DNA of 51,607 nt from Anaerolineae bacterium (GTDB taxonomy: Bacteria > Chloroflexota > Anaerolineae > Aggregatilineales > Phototrophicaceae), in the NCBI GenBank assembly GCA_022842885.1, contig JALHOR010000032.1, forward strand, positions 1 to 51,607. Reading direction: 5' to 3'. A program made the position numbers and the translations under genes. Numbering within the stretch: the first letter of the stretch is position 1; each line of letters begins with the position of its first letter. The notes beneath the pieces are model-generated. The model was not told the DNA's origin, ran no database searches, and was given only the letters and a program-made list of their open reading frames with translations. Below are positions 24,643-32,367 of the stretch, piece by piece.

Positions 24643-27600
24643 TCACGCCAGCGGTGGCAAGGATGCAATAATCTTCATCGTCTCCACGCTCACCTGCGTC
24701 ACTTTGCCAATCAATCGCACGATGTATTCCGGTTCATCCAAGCGATTCGGGTCATTGGTGATGCCGCTGCGCTTATCGGTGGTCACACGGTATTCTTCTA
24801 TTAGCCAATCTAACGCGCTACGACTGCCGAGTTTATAGGCATGGGCTTCGGCAGGAATGCCGCCCAATGTCAAAAAGTCGTTATAAATAATGGCGGTTTT
24901 GTCCCGATTCCAGCGCATTTTTTCCACGCGCCAATCTAAGGGGGCGGCGGCATTTTCGATGCGCTGCAAGCGATATTCGGGTTGCTGTTCGTAATGCACA
25001 TGCAATTCTGCTAATTTGCGCCCGGCATCGGCAAAAGCAAAGAACCCCACTCCTTGCCCGTGTTGCAATATATTTGACCCCACCCCCTGCCCCTCCCCGA
25101 ACTCAGGGAGGGGAGTTTCATTTCCCCCTATGGATGGGGGGGTTAAGGGGGGTACAAACGGCACACGCGGCAGTTCACGGCGCAGGTTGGCGGCGTATTT
25201 AGTGCGGTATTCAGGATGATGCAGCAAGGCGTAAATGTAATAAAAAATGTCCCATTTGGTGATGTTGCTATCCCCGTAATGGTCTTGAAATTGCTTTAGT
25301 CCCCAATCGCTGATATTCTCGCGCCGGTTGCTGCCATCAGCGTCGTAAATGTAAAAAGGGAAGCATTGCGCCGATGACCCCGCACCTACAACGTGTAAGT
25401 CGGCAATACAATCGGTCATGAAAGTCATAAAGGGTTTTTCTGAACCTATATCAGTGGCAAAAATGATCCGATTTTCCTGTTCGGTTTCGGGCGTGGGGAA
25501 AATGCGCTGAAATTGTCCGGGGCGATCAATGAGATTATCATCGAAATATAAATACATTTTTGTGAAGGGACGATAAACAGAAATTCGTATATTTGATATT
25601 TGATGGTCAATAAACACACCCCGTTTTACTTGTGGTTTTAATGTACTTGACCAGCTAATTTTTGTTTCATCTGAAGTAACAAAATCATCTAAATCAGGTT
25701 TTGTTGCTATCCGTGACCAACGAAAAGCATAGTCGTTAAAAACTTCAATTGTTCGCTGGGTCTTTTGGATTAGATTAGATTTTTGAAAATCATAAACCCA
25801 AATATCGCGGTTTGTTTTTACGCCATTGCTAAACAAATCAAAAATTGCTTCGCCTGCGCCGCGTTTGGCTTCTTTTGTTCCCATCGGCAAAAATGATGCC
25901 CAGTCGTCTTGCATTCCGGTGGTCAGCCAAGTGTGTTTGGTATTGGGTGTAATTATTTGCCATTGAATATCATAATTGGTGCTTGTTTTATCCAACACAT
26001 CTAATTTATCTTGTTTTTTGCCAGTTTCAGGAACATTGAAGTAATAAATACCATTTGTTGTCTTGCCGCCTTTGACCAAAAAACTAATACTGACACCGAC
26101 TCGAATATCGAATACATTGCTTAACGCAGAACCTTTTGAATTTTTCCGCACGTTGCCGCCCAAATCCAGCACATATACGGCATCAAATTCTTGCCCTAAG
26201 TGTTTTCGCATCCCATCAAACGCGATGTTATCAATAAAACTGTTATTGGTCACAAAGGCGACGACCCCTTCTTGCCCGATGCGGTCACTTGCCCACCGAA
26301 TGGCTTTGACATACGGGTCATAGAGGCTGTTGCGGAGCGTGGCGCTAGAGGCTTTTACATAGGTTTCGTTCAGGCGTTTATCCAACACAGCATAACGGCG
26401 ATTCTTGTTGTTATCATTCTCGTTGACTTGCCAAGCGTTATAGGGTGGGTTGCCAATGATGACAAAAATACCCTGTTTTTTCTGGTGTGCCACGCACTCA
26501 GTATTGGCTTCGGTGAACATCGGCAGTTGGCGGGCTTCTGCCAGTTCAAATGTATCCACCAAACAAATGCCTTCAAATGGCGCATACTGCCCTGTCAATT
26601 CCAAAAATTCATGCTCGATATTCATGCTGGCGATATAGTAGGGCAGCAGCATCACTTCGTTGCAATGCAATTCATGAGCAAATTTATGCGGCAGACGTGA
26701 TTTGCTCTTGGACGCAATCTCGCGCAAGACACGCAAAATAAAATTACCCGTCCCCACAAACGGGTCAAGAATATGCACGCCCTCATCGGTCATGCTGCGC
26801 CCAAATTCGCGCTGCAAAATATCTTCAACCGAGCGCACCATAAAATCCACAATCGACTGCGGCGTATAGACGATGCCATGCGTATCTGCCGTTTTGATTG
26901 AAAAACCCTGAAAAAACTGCTCGTAGACCGTGTTTAAAAAGCCTTGTTTTTCGGAATAATCGCGGATAGTGCCAGCAGTTAATTCTATCGCGCCATAAAA
27001 GCGGTCTAAATCACGCAAGAAAGCATCGCGGCTAAAATGCTGCGATGTAAGCGCCTGAATGACAGTTTCAATCTCACGGGCGATGATATTGCGTTGGGCA
27101 AATTCCGGGTTATTAAACACGCGCCGGAAAATGCGTTCCGTTAGCAAATGCTGGATGAGCATTTCTTCTACGGCTTGGCGCGACAAATTGGGGTTAATGG
27201 CGCGGCGGCACAACTCATAAAAATTATCAAAAGCGCGGATAAAGCCCACATTGCGCGTATATTCTTTTTCGATGAGTTCCAATAAGCCAGCGGCAAGCTG
27301 CGGCACGCGGTCTTTAAACTCGCTGACGGCTTGTTCCCATTGTTCGTATTTGGGCGGCTGATACTGAAAGAACAGACTCAGCACATCTACCAATTTTGTT
27401 GGGTCAGTGATGGGCGCGTTAAAAACTTGTTCGCCATCCTGCACTAAAATGGCGTAATCCGGCGCTTGAAAGAGAATATTATCGCGCGGATAGCCCGCTT
27501 TAAATTTTTTCTCGATTTCTTTTTCCAGCTTATCGTCGCTGTCTTTCGCTTCCCACACGCCATAAATCAGCTTAAACGGCGTCAGCAAAGCGCCATCAAA

Positions 27601-27804
27601 CCGAATATTTTTATCTCCGGTACGATAGGTGTATTGTTCTGCCAGCGTATGCCCGGTTTGCCCGGCACAATGGCGCAGCAAACTAGCAAACGCCGGCGCG
27701 ACATTGCCTTCGCTAAATAGGCGCATTTGGCGTTGTTCACCCAATTCTGCGTAATATTGTTTAATCGGCTTGTGCGTGGGTTTCAGATTTAACGAGAGCG
27801 ACAT
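24643..27804 (-). CDS. Type IIG / type ISP-like restriction-modification enzyme
   Basis: This 1053-residue single-chain enzyme has an N-terminal PD-(D/E)xK-type nuclease (Asp70, then V-W-E85-A-K87). A helical connector leads to a methyltransferase core with motif I DPFVGTGNF near residue 347 and NPPYN near 452. A C-terminal specificity region resembles that of LlaBIII-type ISP enzymes (IRVGVSISFLVK, SVYRPFTKMYLYFDD, FPFYIYD). No helicase domain is seen, so a type IIG-like mode is more likely than true ISP. The recognition-coding part (about 25550-26090) is AT-rich. Residues about 878-908 are encoded by a palindromic repeat read in frame. It lies downstream of the TIR/AlkA pair, separated by 256 bp that contain a dispersed repeat. 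Confidence 0.87.
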   Translation of the reverse strand: MSLSLNLKPTHKPIKQYYAELGEQRQMRLFSEGNVAPAFASLLRHCAGQTGHTLAEQYTYRTGDKNIRFDGALLTPFKLIYGVWEAKDSDDKLEKEIEKKFKAGYPRDNILFQAPDYAILVQDGEQVFNAPITDPTKLVDVLSLFFQYQPPKYEQWEQAVSEFKDRVPQLAAGLLELIEKEYTRNVGFIRAFDNFYELCRRAINPNLSRQAVEEMLIQHLLTERIFRRVFNNPEFAQRNIIAREIETVIQALTSQHFSRDAFLRDLDRFYGAIELTAGTIRDYSEKQGFLNTVYEQFFQGFSIKTADTHGIVYTPQSIVDFMVRSVEDILQREFGRSMTDEGVHILDPFVGTGNFILRVLREIASKSKSRLPHKFAHELHCNEVMLLPYYIASMNIEHEFLELTGQYAPFEGICLVDTFELAEARQLPMFTEANTECVAHQKKQGIFVIIGNPPYNAWQVNENDNNKNRRYAVLDKRLNETYVKASSATLRNSLYDPYVKAIRWASDRIGQEGVVAFVTNNSFIDNIAFDGMRKHLGQEFDAVYVLDLGGNVRKNSKGSALSNVFDIRVGVSISFLVKGGKTTNGIYYFNVPETGKKQDKLDVLDKTSTNYDIQWQIITPNTKHTWLTTGMQDDWASFLPMGTKEAKRGAGEAIFDLFSNGVKTNRDIWVYDFQKSNLIQKTQRTIEVFNDYAFRWSRIATKPDLDDFVTSDETKISWSSTLKPQVKRGVFIDHQISNIRISVYRPFTKMYLYFDDNLIDRPGQFQRIFPTPETEQENRIIFATDIGSEKPFMTFMTDCIADLHVVGAGSSAQCFPFYIYDADGSNRRENISDWGLKQFQDHYGDSNITKWDIFYYIYALLHHPEYRTKYAANLRRELPRVPFVPPLTPPSIGGNETPLPEFGEGQGVGSNILQHGQGVGFFAFADAGRKLAELHVHYEQQPEYRLQRIENAAAPLDWRVEKMRWNRDKTAIIYNDFLTLGGIPAEAHAYKLGSRSALDWLIEEYRVTTDKRSGITNDPNRLDEPEYIVRLIGKVTQVSVETMKIIASLPPLA
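25080..25160. repeat. GC-rich palindromic repeat inside the second restriction-enzyme gene
   Basis: CCCCTCCC (25090-25097) and GGGAGGGG (25106-25113) form a perfect 8-bp stem. A second C-run/G-run pair follows (about 25124-25152). In the gene's frame it encodes a P/G-rich stretch containing PLTPPSIGG and PLPEFGEGQG. Peptides of this type are the usual translation of dispersed CCCCTCCC/GGGAGGGG intergenic repeats. The reading frame is kept across the element, so it is an in-frame insertion in a linker. Confidence 0.75.
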
Positions 27805-27840
27805 AGTATTTTTCTCAATATGGCAGTATCAATAGCTTGT

Positions 27841-27988
27841 TTTGAAAATATAATAATCTGTTACTTTATCGTTTTTGCATTGCAAATATACCCATAGCTT
27901 TCAGCAATCAGCGGTCAGCTTTTCTTTTTTGGCTCATTTCTCAGTGAACCTCTCTGTGTTCTCGGTGTCTCTGTGGTGAAAAATGATG
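27841..27988 (-). repeat. About 145-bp dispersed repeat, inverted copy
   Basis: Read on the minus strand, this gap matches 40883-41028 along nearly its whole length. Shared blocks, in order, are CATCATTTT, ACCACAGAGACAC, TTCACTGAGA, GCTGA-C-GCTGA, AAAGCTATG and a TAACA-ATT-TTATATT tail. It occupies most of the 256-bp gap between the AlkA-like gene and the second restriction enzyme. No open reading frame of note lies in it. Confidence 0.8.
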
Positions 27989-28060
27989 GCAGAGGACACA
28001 TCCAAAACAGACTGTAATAAGCAAAAGATAACACATCTGCACCAAAAAAGACAAATGGCG

Positions 28061-28987
28061 TTAGGGGCTTTTTTCCACCACCGGATACTTATCAAACACC
28101 CAGCGCAGCAGCAAAAAATGAGCGACGGTGGGGGCAAATTCGCTATAGGGGGCGAGTGCGTCTAATAATGCTTGCGGCGATAAGCGCCCACTTTGACCAT
28201 ACACATAATGATTAGCGGCGGCTTGCAGCGCGACATCGGTATGTGGCACATGCAAAAAATAACCAGTAGCGCGTTCTACGGTCACAGCGGCAGTCCAATG
28301 TCCCACGCCATACAATTTTAATAATGCCTGATATAACGTTTGAGGTGATTCGTGTTCCAGTGCCGCGAGATTTAACGTGCCATCTGCCACCTGTGCCGCC
28401 AATTGTTGAATCATTGCAATGCGTTTGTTCGTGATTTTCAGGGGTTTCAATTCATCAGGCTGCGCTGCGGCGATACGTTCCGGCGTAGGCATGGCGTAAA
28501 ATAACTGCCCATCATAAACGAGTGATTCGTTTGCCCACTGGACAAAGACTTGCTGCGCTTTTTGCGCCGATACCCACGCAATATGCTGTTCAATGATGGT
28601 GAAAATGAGCGCCTCAAACAGCGATTCACTGCAAAAAATGGGCAGACCAATGAGGGGTTCTATCAAACTGTGTAAGCGCGGGTCACGCTGCACGAAGGCA
28701 TAAAACGGGGTTAAATCAATATCTGTTCCACATAACCGTGCTGCGATTGTCAGCAGTTCGGCTGGCAGCACCTCGCCAGATTGCGCTATGCATTCGACTC
28801 GTAAGGTATGGTCAGCATCAGCAGAAATTCGCAGCAGTGCCAAGCCACCAGAATGCCGCACCACACGCCACACAGCATTGTCCAGCACCCTTAGTAGCGA
28901 TGGCGATTGAAAACGGCGCAATACTTGCAAATACAATTCAAAACGATAGGGCAGCGTTGGCTGAAGAAAACCTATGAGATTAATCAT
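28061..28987 (-). CDS. AlkA-like HhH-GPD DNA glycosylase
   Basis: This 308-residue protein has the AlkA layout: an N-terminal alpha/beta domain (about 1-110) and a helical HhH-GPD domain. The hairpin motif is L225-Y-G-V-G-H-W231-T-A, with catalytic Asp at D251 in HVPHTD. AlkA-type enzymes excise alkylated or otherwise modified bases, starting base-excision repair. The ATG at 28987 overlaps the stop of the upstream TIR gene by 8 bp (ATGATTAA), so the two proteins are translated together. That pairing is unusual for a repair gene and suggests a shared role, possibly recognition of modified phage DNA. The function in that pairing is inference. Confidence 0.85.
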   Translation of the reverse strand: MINLIGFLQPTLPYRFELYLQVLRRFQSPSLLRVLDNAVWRVVRHSGGLALLRISADADHTLRVECIAQSGEVLPAELLTIAARLCGTDIDLTPFYAFVQRDPRLHSLIEPLIGLPIFCSESLFEALIFTIIEQHIAWVSAQKAQQVFVQWANESLVYDGQLFYAMPTPERIAAAQPDELKPLKITNKRIAMIQQLAAQVADGTLNLAALEHESPQTLYQALLKLYGVGHWTAAVTVERATGYFLHVPHTDVALQAAANHYVYGQSGRLSPQALLDALAPYSEFAPTVAHFLLLRWVFDKYPVVEKSP

Positions 28988-29525
28988 GCCCAGTCAACAA
29001 CCGAATCAGACGCAGCAGGCTTCTTTCGGTCTGATGCCGGAAATCTAGCGGCGGCACGCTGACATCTACCTTGGTTAAATCGCAGGTTTGGTGCAGCACC
29101 GGAATCAGAATTTTGCCAGTATCCAAAAAATATTGTTGTTCATTCAATAAGTCAGCATCAACCAAGGCATCGGGCGATAATACCATGAGCAGAATACCAC
29201 ATTGGCGCAGACCTGCCACCACTTCTGTCCGCCAATCCGCACCCTCTGGTACATCAATCGTATCCATCCACACATTGATGCCCAATTTACGCAGTTCTGT
29301 ATCTAATTCCAACGCGAAGATTTCATCATTGCGATGATATGAAATAAACACGCCGCGTTTTGCCGCCCGTTGAATCAGTGCCGGGGTAAACGTCGCCATG
29401 AGCGCATGTTCAAAGCGGGCATCCAGCGGGTGTTTGAGTATCGCTTTTCGCAGCATCGCCCGTTTCTGCTCGATACTGCTGGTTTGCGTATTGGTAAGGG
29501 GGTATAACAATGTTTTTATAGACAT
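28980..29525 (-). CDS. TIR-domain protein with short N-terminal extension
   Basis: This 181-residue protein has an N-terminal helical extension of about 55 residues with no recognised family, then a TIR domain: VFISYHRND at 59-67, VWMDTIDVPEGADW at 85-98, and VLSPDAL...LNEQQ with Glu129 as candidate catalytic residue. ATG at 29525 is chosen because a GCAGG site precedes it; the more distal TTG at 29588 has none. It is coupled by an 8-bp overlap to the AlkA-like gene. Bacterial TIR proteins of this size act as NADases or cyclic-ADP-ribose producers in defence, or as adaptors. The third TIR gene in the window, it lies within 2 kb of a restriction enzyme. Confidence 0.82.
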   Translation of the reverse strand: MSIKTLLYPLTNTQTSSIEQKRAMLRKAILKHPLDARFEHALMATFTPALIQRAAKRGVFISYHRNDEIFALELDTELRKLGINVWMDTIDVPEGADWRTEVVAGLRQCGILLMVLSPDALVDADLLNEQQYFLDTGKILIPVLHQTCDLTKVDVSVPPLDFRHQTERSLLRLIRLLTGHD

Positions 29526-29633
29526 AAGATTTGCCTGCGGCTCATACGATGCCCTCAGTATATAGGTAAAATCAGGCAGAACACACAAACATTATCGCAT
29601 GTTACAAAACTGTTATATTTTTAACAATTCGCA

Positions 29634-30488
29634 TTACGCCAAAAACGTCCGTACTAGGGCAAAATACTCATCGCGGCGGGTGCTGCCCGGCGAATGCCCG
29701 GCACCGATAAACGTATGCGTTTGGGCGGTGGGATAAAGCGCCTGCAATTGGGTTTGAACTTCTGCGCCAAACGTAGCATCGTTATCGCTATTGATAATCA
29801 AAATACGCCCCTGCCAATCATGCAAATCATCTGGCGAAAATTGCTGATTTAACATGAAATCAATCAGGCAGTGATACGTGCTGAGAATATCCGCTTTGCC
29901 TTGGCGTTCTGTATATAATTCGTTCAGGTATGCCCGCCAAAAAATGGCTTCATGGTCGGGCGGCGCGATAGTCGTAAAAAGCTGCTGCTTGGCGCCTTCG
30001 CGCAATATTGCCTCATCCAAATTTGCTAGCATGACCATCTGTTCCTGATATTTTATGCCAACAGCACGAATGGGCGGCGCGGTCGTAGACAAAATTAATT
30101 TGCCCACCATTTTCGGAAAACGCCGAACCAATACTTGCGCCACCATGCCACCAAATGAGCCAGCTAATACATGCGCCTGCGCGATATTTTCAGCCTCTAA
30201 TATCGCTGCCAAGCCCTCGGTCAATTCTGCCAGCGAATTTACCGCGGCATAATCGGGCGCGATAATCCGAAAATTATCTGCCAATAACGGAATCGAGCGA
30301 AAAGCAGCATCGGCAGCCCGCAACCCGCCCACCAGCCATAAAATCGTCTGTTCACCGCTGCCACCTGTGAGATATTGCCAATCTACACCCTTCACCCGCA
30401 GCGTATTCGGGCGATAGTGGTCACGGAACTGGCGTAAAGCCTCACGTTGGTCGGCAGGCACATCGCCGTAAAAATCAGCAAAGGGCAT
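29634..30488 (-). CDS. Alpha/beta-hydrolase
   Basis: This 284-residue protein has the alpha/beta-hydrolase fold: strand TILWLVGGLRAAD with the oxyanion-type G-G pair, nucleophile elbow G110-S111-F-G-G, an acid in IINSDNDATFG, and the catalytic His in GAGHSPGS. It resembles the broad family of esterases, C-C hydrolases and haloperoxidase-like enzymes; the substrate is not predictable. The start at 30488 is supported by an AGGA site about 8 bp upstream. It follows the XisI-like gene by 13 bp and so belongs to the M20 peptidase - XisI - hydrolase run. Confidence 0.85.
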   Translation of the reverse strand: MPFADFYGDVPADQREALRQFRDHYRPNTLRVKGVDWQYLTGGSGEQTILWLVGGLRAADAAFRSIPLLADNFRIIAPDYAAVNSLAELTEGLAAILEAENIAQAHVLAGSFGGMVAQVLVRRFPKMVGKLILSTTAPPIRAVGIKYQEQMVMLANLDEAILREGAKQQLFTTIAPPDHEAIFWRAYLNELYTERQGKADILSTYHCLIDFMLNQQFSPDDLHDWQGRILIINSDNDATFGAEVQTQLQALYPTAQTHTFIGAGHSPGSTRRDEYFALVRTFLA

Positions 30489-30501
30489 ATTTTTTTCCTG
30501 T

Positions 30502-30852
30502 CTAGCGCAATGTTGCCGGCTTTGGTACTTTTTCCCCGGCATATGCCAAAATAATCTGCTCACGCGGGATGCCCGCATTGTGCATCAGCGCGTCTACTAA
30601 GGGTTTATCGGTATTGTTCACTTCAATAATGATTTTATCGCCAACAATCCGCGCCATCACAATAATAGATGATGTAAATTTGCGCGGATAATGGGGAATA
30701 TCTAGGACAACATAATGGTGCAGGTCATCATCGGCAAAAAAGTAAATATCGGTCACGGGCGACCACGCTTTATAACGGGCGACTTCTTGTTTGGTTAATT
30801 CAATCAAAGTTTCAGGGGCTATTTGGGCTTGGCATTTATCAATTTGCGGCAT
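30502..30852 (-). CDS. XisI-like protein (fdxN element excision controlling factor family)
   Basis: This 116-residue protein has the XisI core: HYVVLDIPHYP...TSSIIVMARIVGDKIIIEVNNTDKPLVDALMHNAGIPREQIILAY, corresponding to the family's gKIwIqxdnTE...LvaaGVPkedIVLgf. In Anabaena XisI works with XisH and XisF in excising the fdxN element; many XisH/XisI pairs elsewhere have unknown roles and XisH has a nuclease fold. Here no xisH neighbour is present. The gene overlaps the end of the upstream M20 peptidase by 14 bp and continues into the alpha/beta-hydrolase, so it is part of an operon rather than a mobile unit. Confidence 0.75.
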   Translation of the reverse strand: MPQIDKCQAQIAPETLIELTKQEVARYKAWSPVTDIYFFADDDLHHYVVLDIPHYPRKFTSSIIVMARIVGDKIIIEVNNTDKPLVDALMHNAGIPREQIILAYAGEKVPKPATLR

Positions 30853-32206
30853 TCTTGACCTCGTGCAGATAGGTGATGATGGTGTGGATGCCTTTACGAT
30901 ACATCGTCAAATGAAAACTTTCGTTGGGACCGTGAGCGCCGGCATCGGGCAAACTGAAACCCATCAATACTACAGGTACATGTAACAACGATTGAAAATC
31001 TGCCACGATGGGGATGCTGCCCCCGCCACGCGCAAATAACACTGGGTTATCCCATTGGCTGCCATAGGCACGAACGGCGGCTTGGACGGCTGGATGGTCA
31101 ATCGGTGTATAAGCCGGTTCGCCGCCGCCCAAATAACGCACTTCACAGCGCACCGTTGGCGGGGTTATCTGCGTGATAAAATTTTGAATGTGTTCCCAAA
31201 TTTTTTCAGGTTTTTGATTCGCCACGAGGCGGCAGCTTATTTTAGCGATGGCTTTAGCGGGAATCACGGTTTTGAAGCCTTCGCCCGTATAGCCGCCGTT
31301 AATGCCATTAATTTCCAGCGTGGGGCGTGCGCCATATTTTTCGATACGGATGTAACCCGCTTCACCCCATTCGGGCAAATCGCCCATCATTTTTTGCCAC
31401 TCGCTATCCGGCATATTGGCTTTTGCCAGTTCAGCGCGTTCCGCATCGCTCAATAGCAGCACATCATCGTAAAATCCGGGAACTGCCACACTGCCATCGG
31501 GGTGATGCAACTGCGCGACTATTTCCGCGATGGCTTGGTTGGGGTTATGCAGCATTCCGCCATAGCCGCTGTGCAAATCGCGGGTGGGTCCGCTGACGAT
31601 GAGTTCAAACGAGAGCAAGCCGCGCAAACTGTAATAAATTAAAGGCTGTTCTAAGCTGTGAATGCCCGTATCCGAGATGACGCAAATATCAGCTTTGAGC
31701 AAATCCTTATGCTGCGTGACAAAAGCCGCCAGATTTGGCGAGCCGATTTCTTCTTCGCCTTCGATGATGTATTTGACATTCACTGGACAGCCACCATTCG
31801 CCAAGAGCGATTCAATGGCTTTTAGATGCACCATGACCTGCCCTTTATCATCAGCAGATCCCCGCGCATAAAGACGATTCTCGCGGATTTCCGGCGTAAA
31901 GGGGTCATGCTGCCAACCATCTTCAAGGACGGCAGGCTGCACATCATAATGTCCGTAAATTAATAGGGTCGGCGCAGAAATGCCCGCGTGCAGCCAATCG
32001 GCATAGACCACCGGATACCCCGCTGTTGGCATGATAGCGATATTTTCCAGCCCAATCTGATGCATATGCGCCGCCAACCAATCGGCAGTGTCCAGCACGG
32101 CATGTTTGCGTTCTGGGTCGGTACTGACGGAAGGCAAGCGCAGCAAGTCAACCAATTCATCGCAAAAACGCTGGAAATTTTCGTTAGCGTAATCATGGGG
32201 AGTCAT
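30839..32206 (-). CDS. M20-family metallopeptidase (dipeptidase-like), paralogue 1
   Basis: This 455-residue peptidase has the zinc-site motifs of the M20 family: LIYGHYDVQP, RGSADDKGQ (bridging Asp), EGEEEIGSPN and a C-terminal HGPNE. A central dimerisation or lid domain contains NGINGGYTGEG. Such enzymes hydrolyse dipeptides or remove N-terminal residues; bacterial M20 dipeptidases of this length resemble carnosinase-type enzymes. The start at 32206 (MTPHDY) is preferred over an upstream frame extension because AGGAT lies about 10 bp before it and paralogue 2 aligns from there. It is a tandem duplicate of the gene at 32368-33738. Confidence 0.9.
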   Translation of the reverse strand: MTPHDYANENFQRFCDELVDLLRLPSVSTDPERKHAVLDTADWLAAHMHQIGLENIAIMPTAGYPVVYADWLHAGISAPTLLIYGHYDVQPAVLEDGWQHDPFTPEIRENRLYARGSADDKGQVMVHLKAIESLLANGGCPVNVKYIIEGEEEIGSPNLAAFVTQHKDLLKADICVISDTGIHSLEQPLIYYSLRGLLSFELIVSGPTRDLHSGYGGMLHNPNQAIAEIVAQLHHPDGSVAVPGFYDDVLLLSDAERAELAKANMPDSEWQKMMGDLPEWGEAGYIRIEKYGARPTLEINGINGGYTGEGFKTVIPAKAIAKISCRLVANQKPEKIWEHIQNFITQITPPTVRCEVRYLGGGEPAYTPIDHPAVQAAVRAYGSQWDNPVLFARGGGSIPIVADFQSLLHVPVVLMGFSLPDAGAHGPNESFHLTMYRKGIHTIITYLHEVKNAAN

Positions 32207-32298
32207 GGCAAATATCCTGTGGTCAGAATCATCATGTCGAAAAATTGTGGGCGGGTTTACACCATAATTTGGCGCATTTTCAAAACAGGTCATTTTCC

Positions 32299-32327
32299 GT
32301 AGAGACACGGCATTGTCGTGTCTCTAC
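32299..32327. repeat. Palindrome GTAGAGACACG / CGTGTCTCTAC
   Basis: Perfect 11-bp arms (32299-32309 and 32317-32327) flank a 7-nt loop between the two M20 genes. Elements of the GTAGAGAC...GTCTCTAC type are frequent small intergenic palindromes in cyanobacteria and Chloroflexota. It may also act as an RNA hairpin ending the paralogue 2 transcript. Confidence 0.8.
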
Positions 32328-32367
32328 AAATATGCACTTTTCACGCAATCTGGACATGCACCATCAT

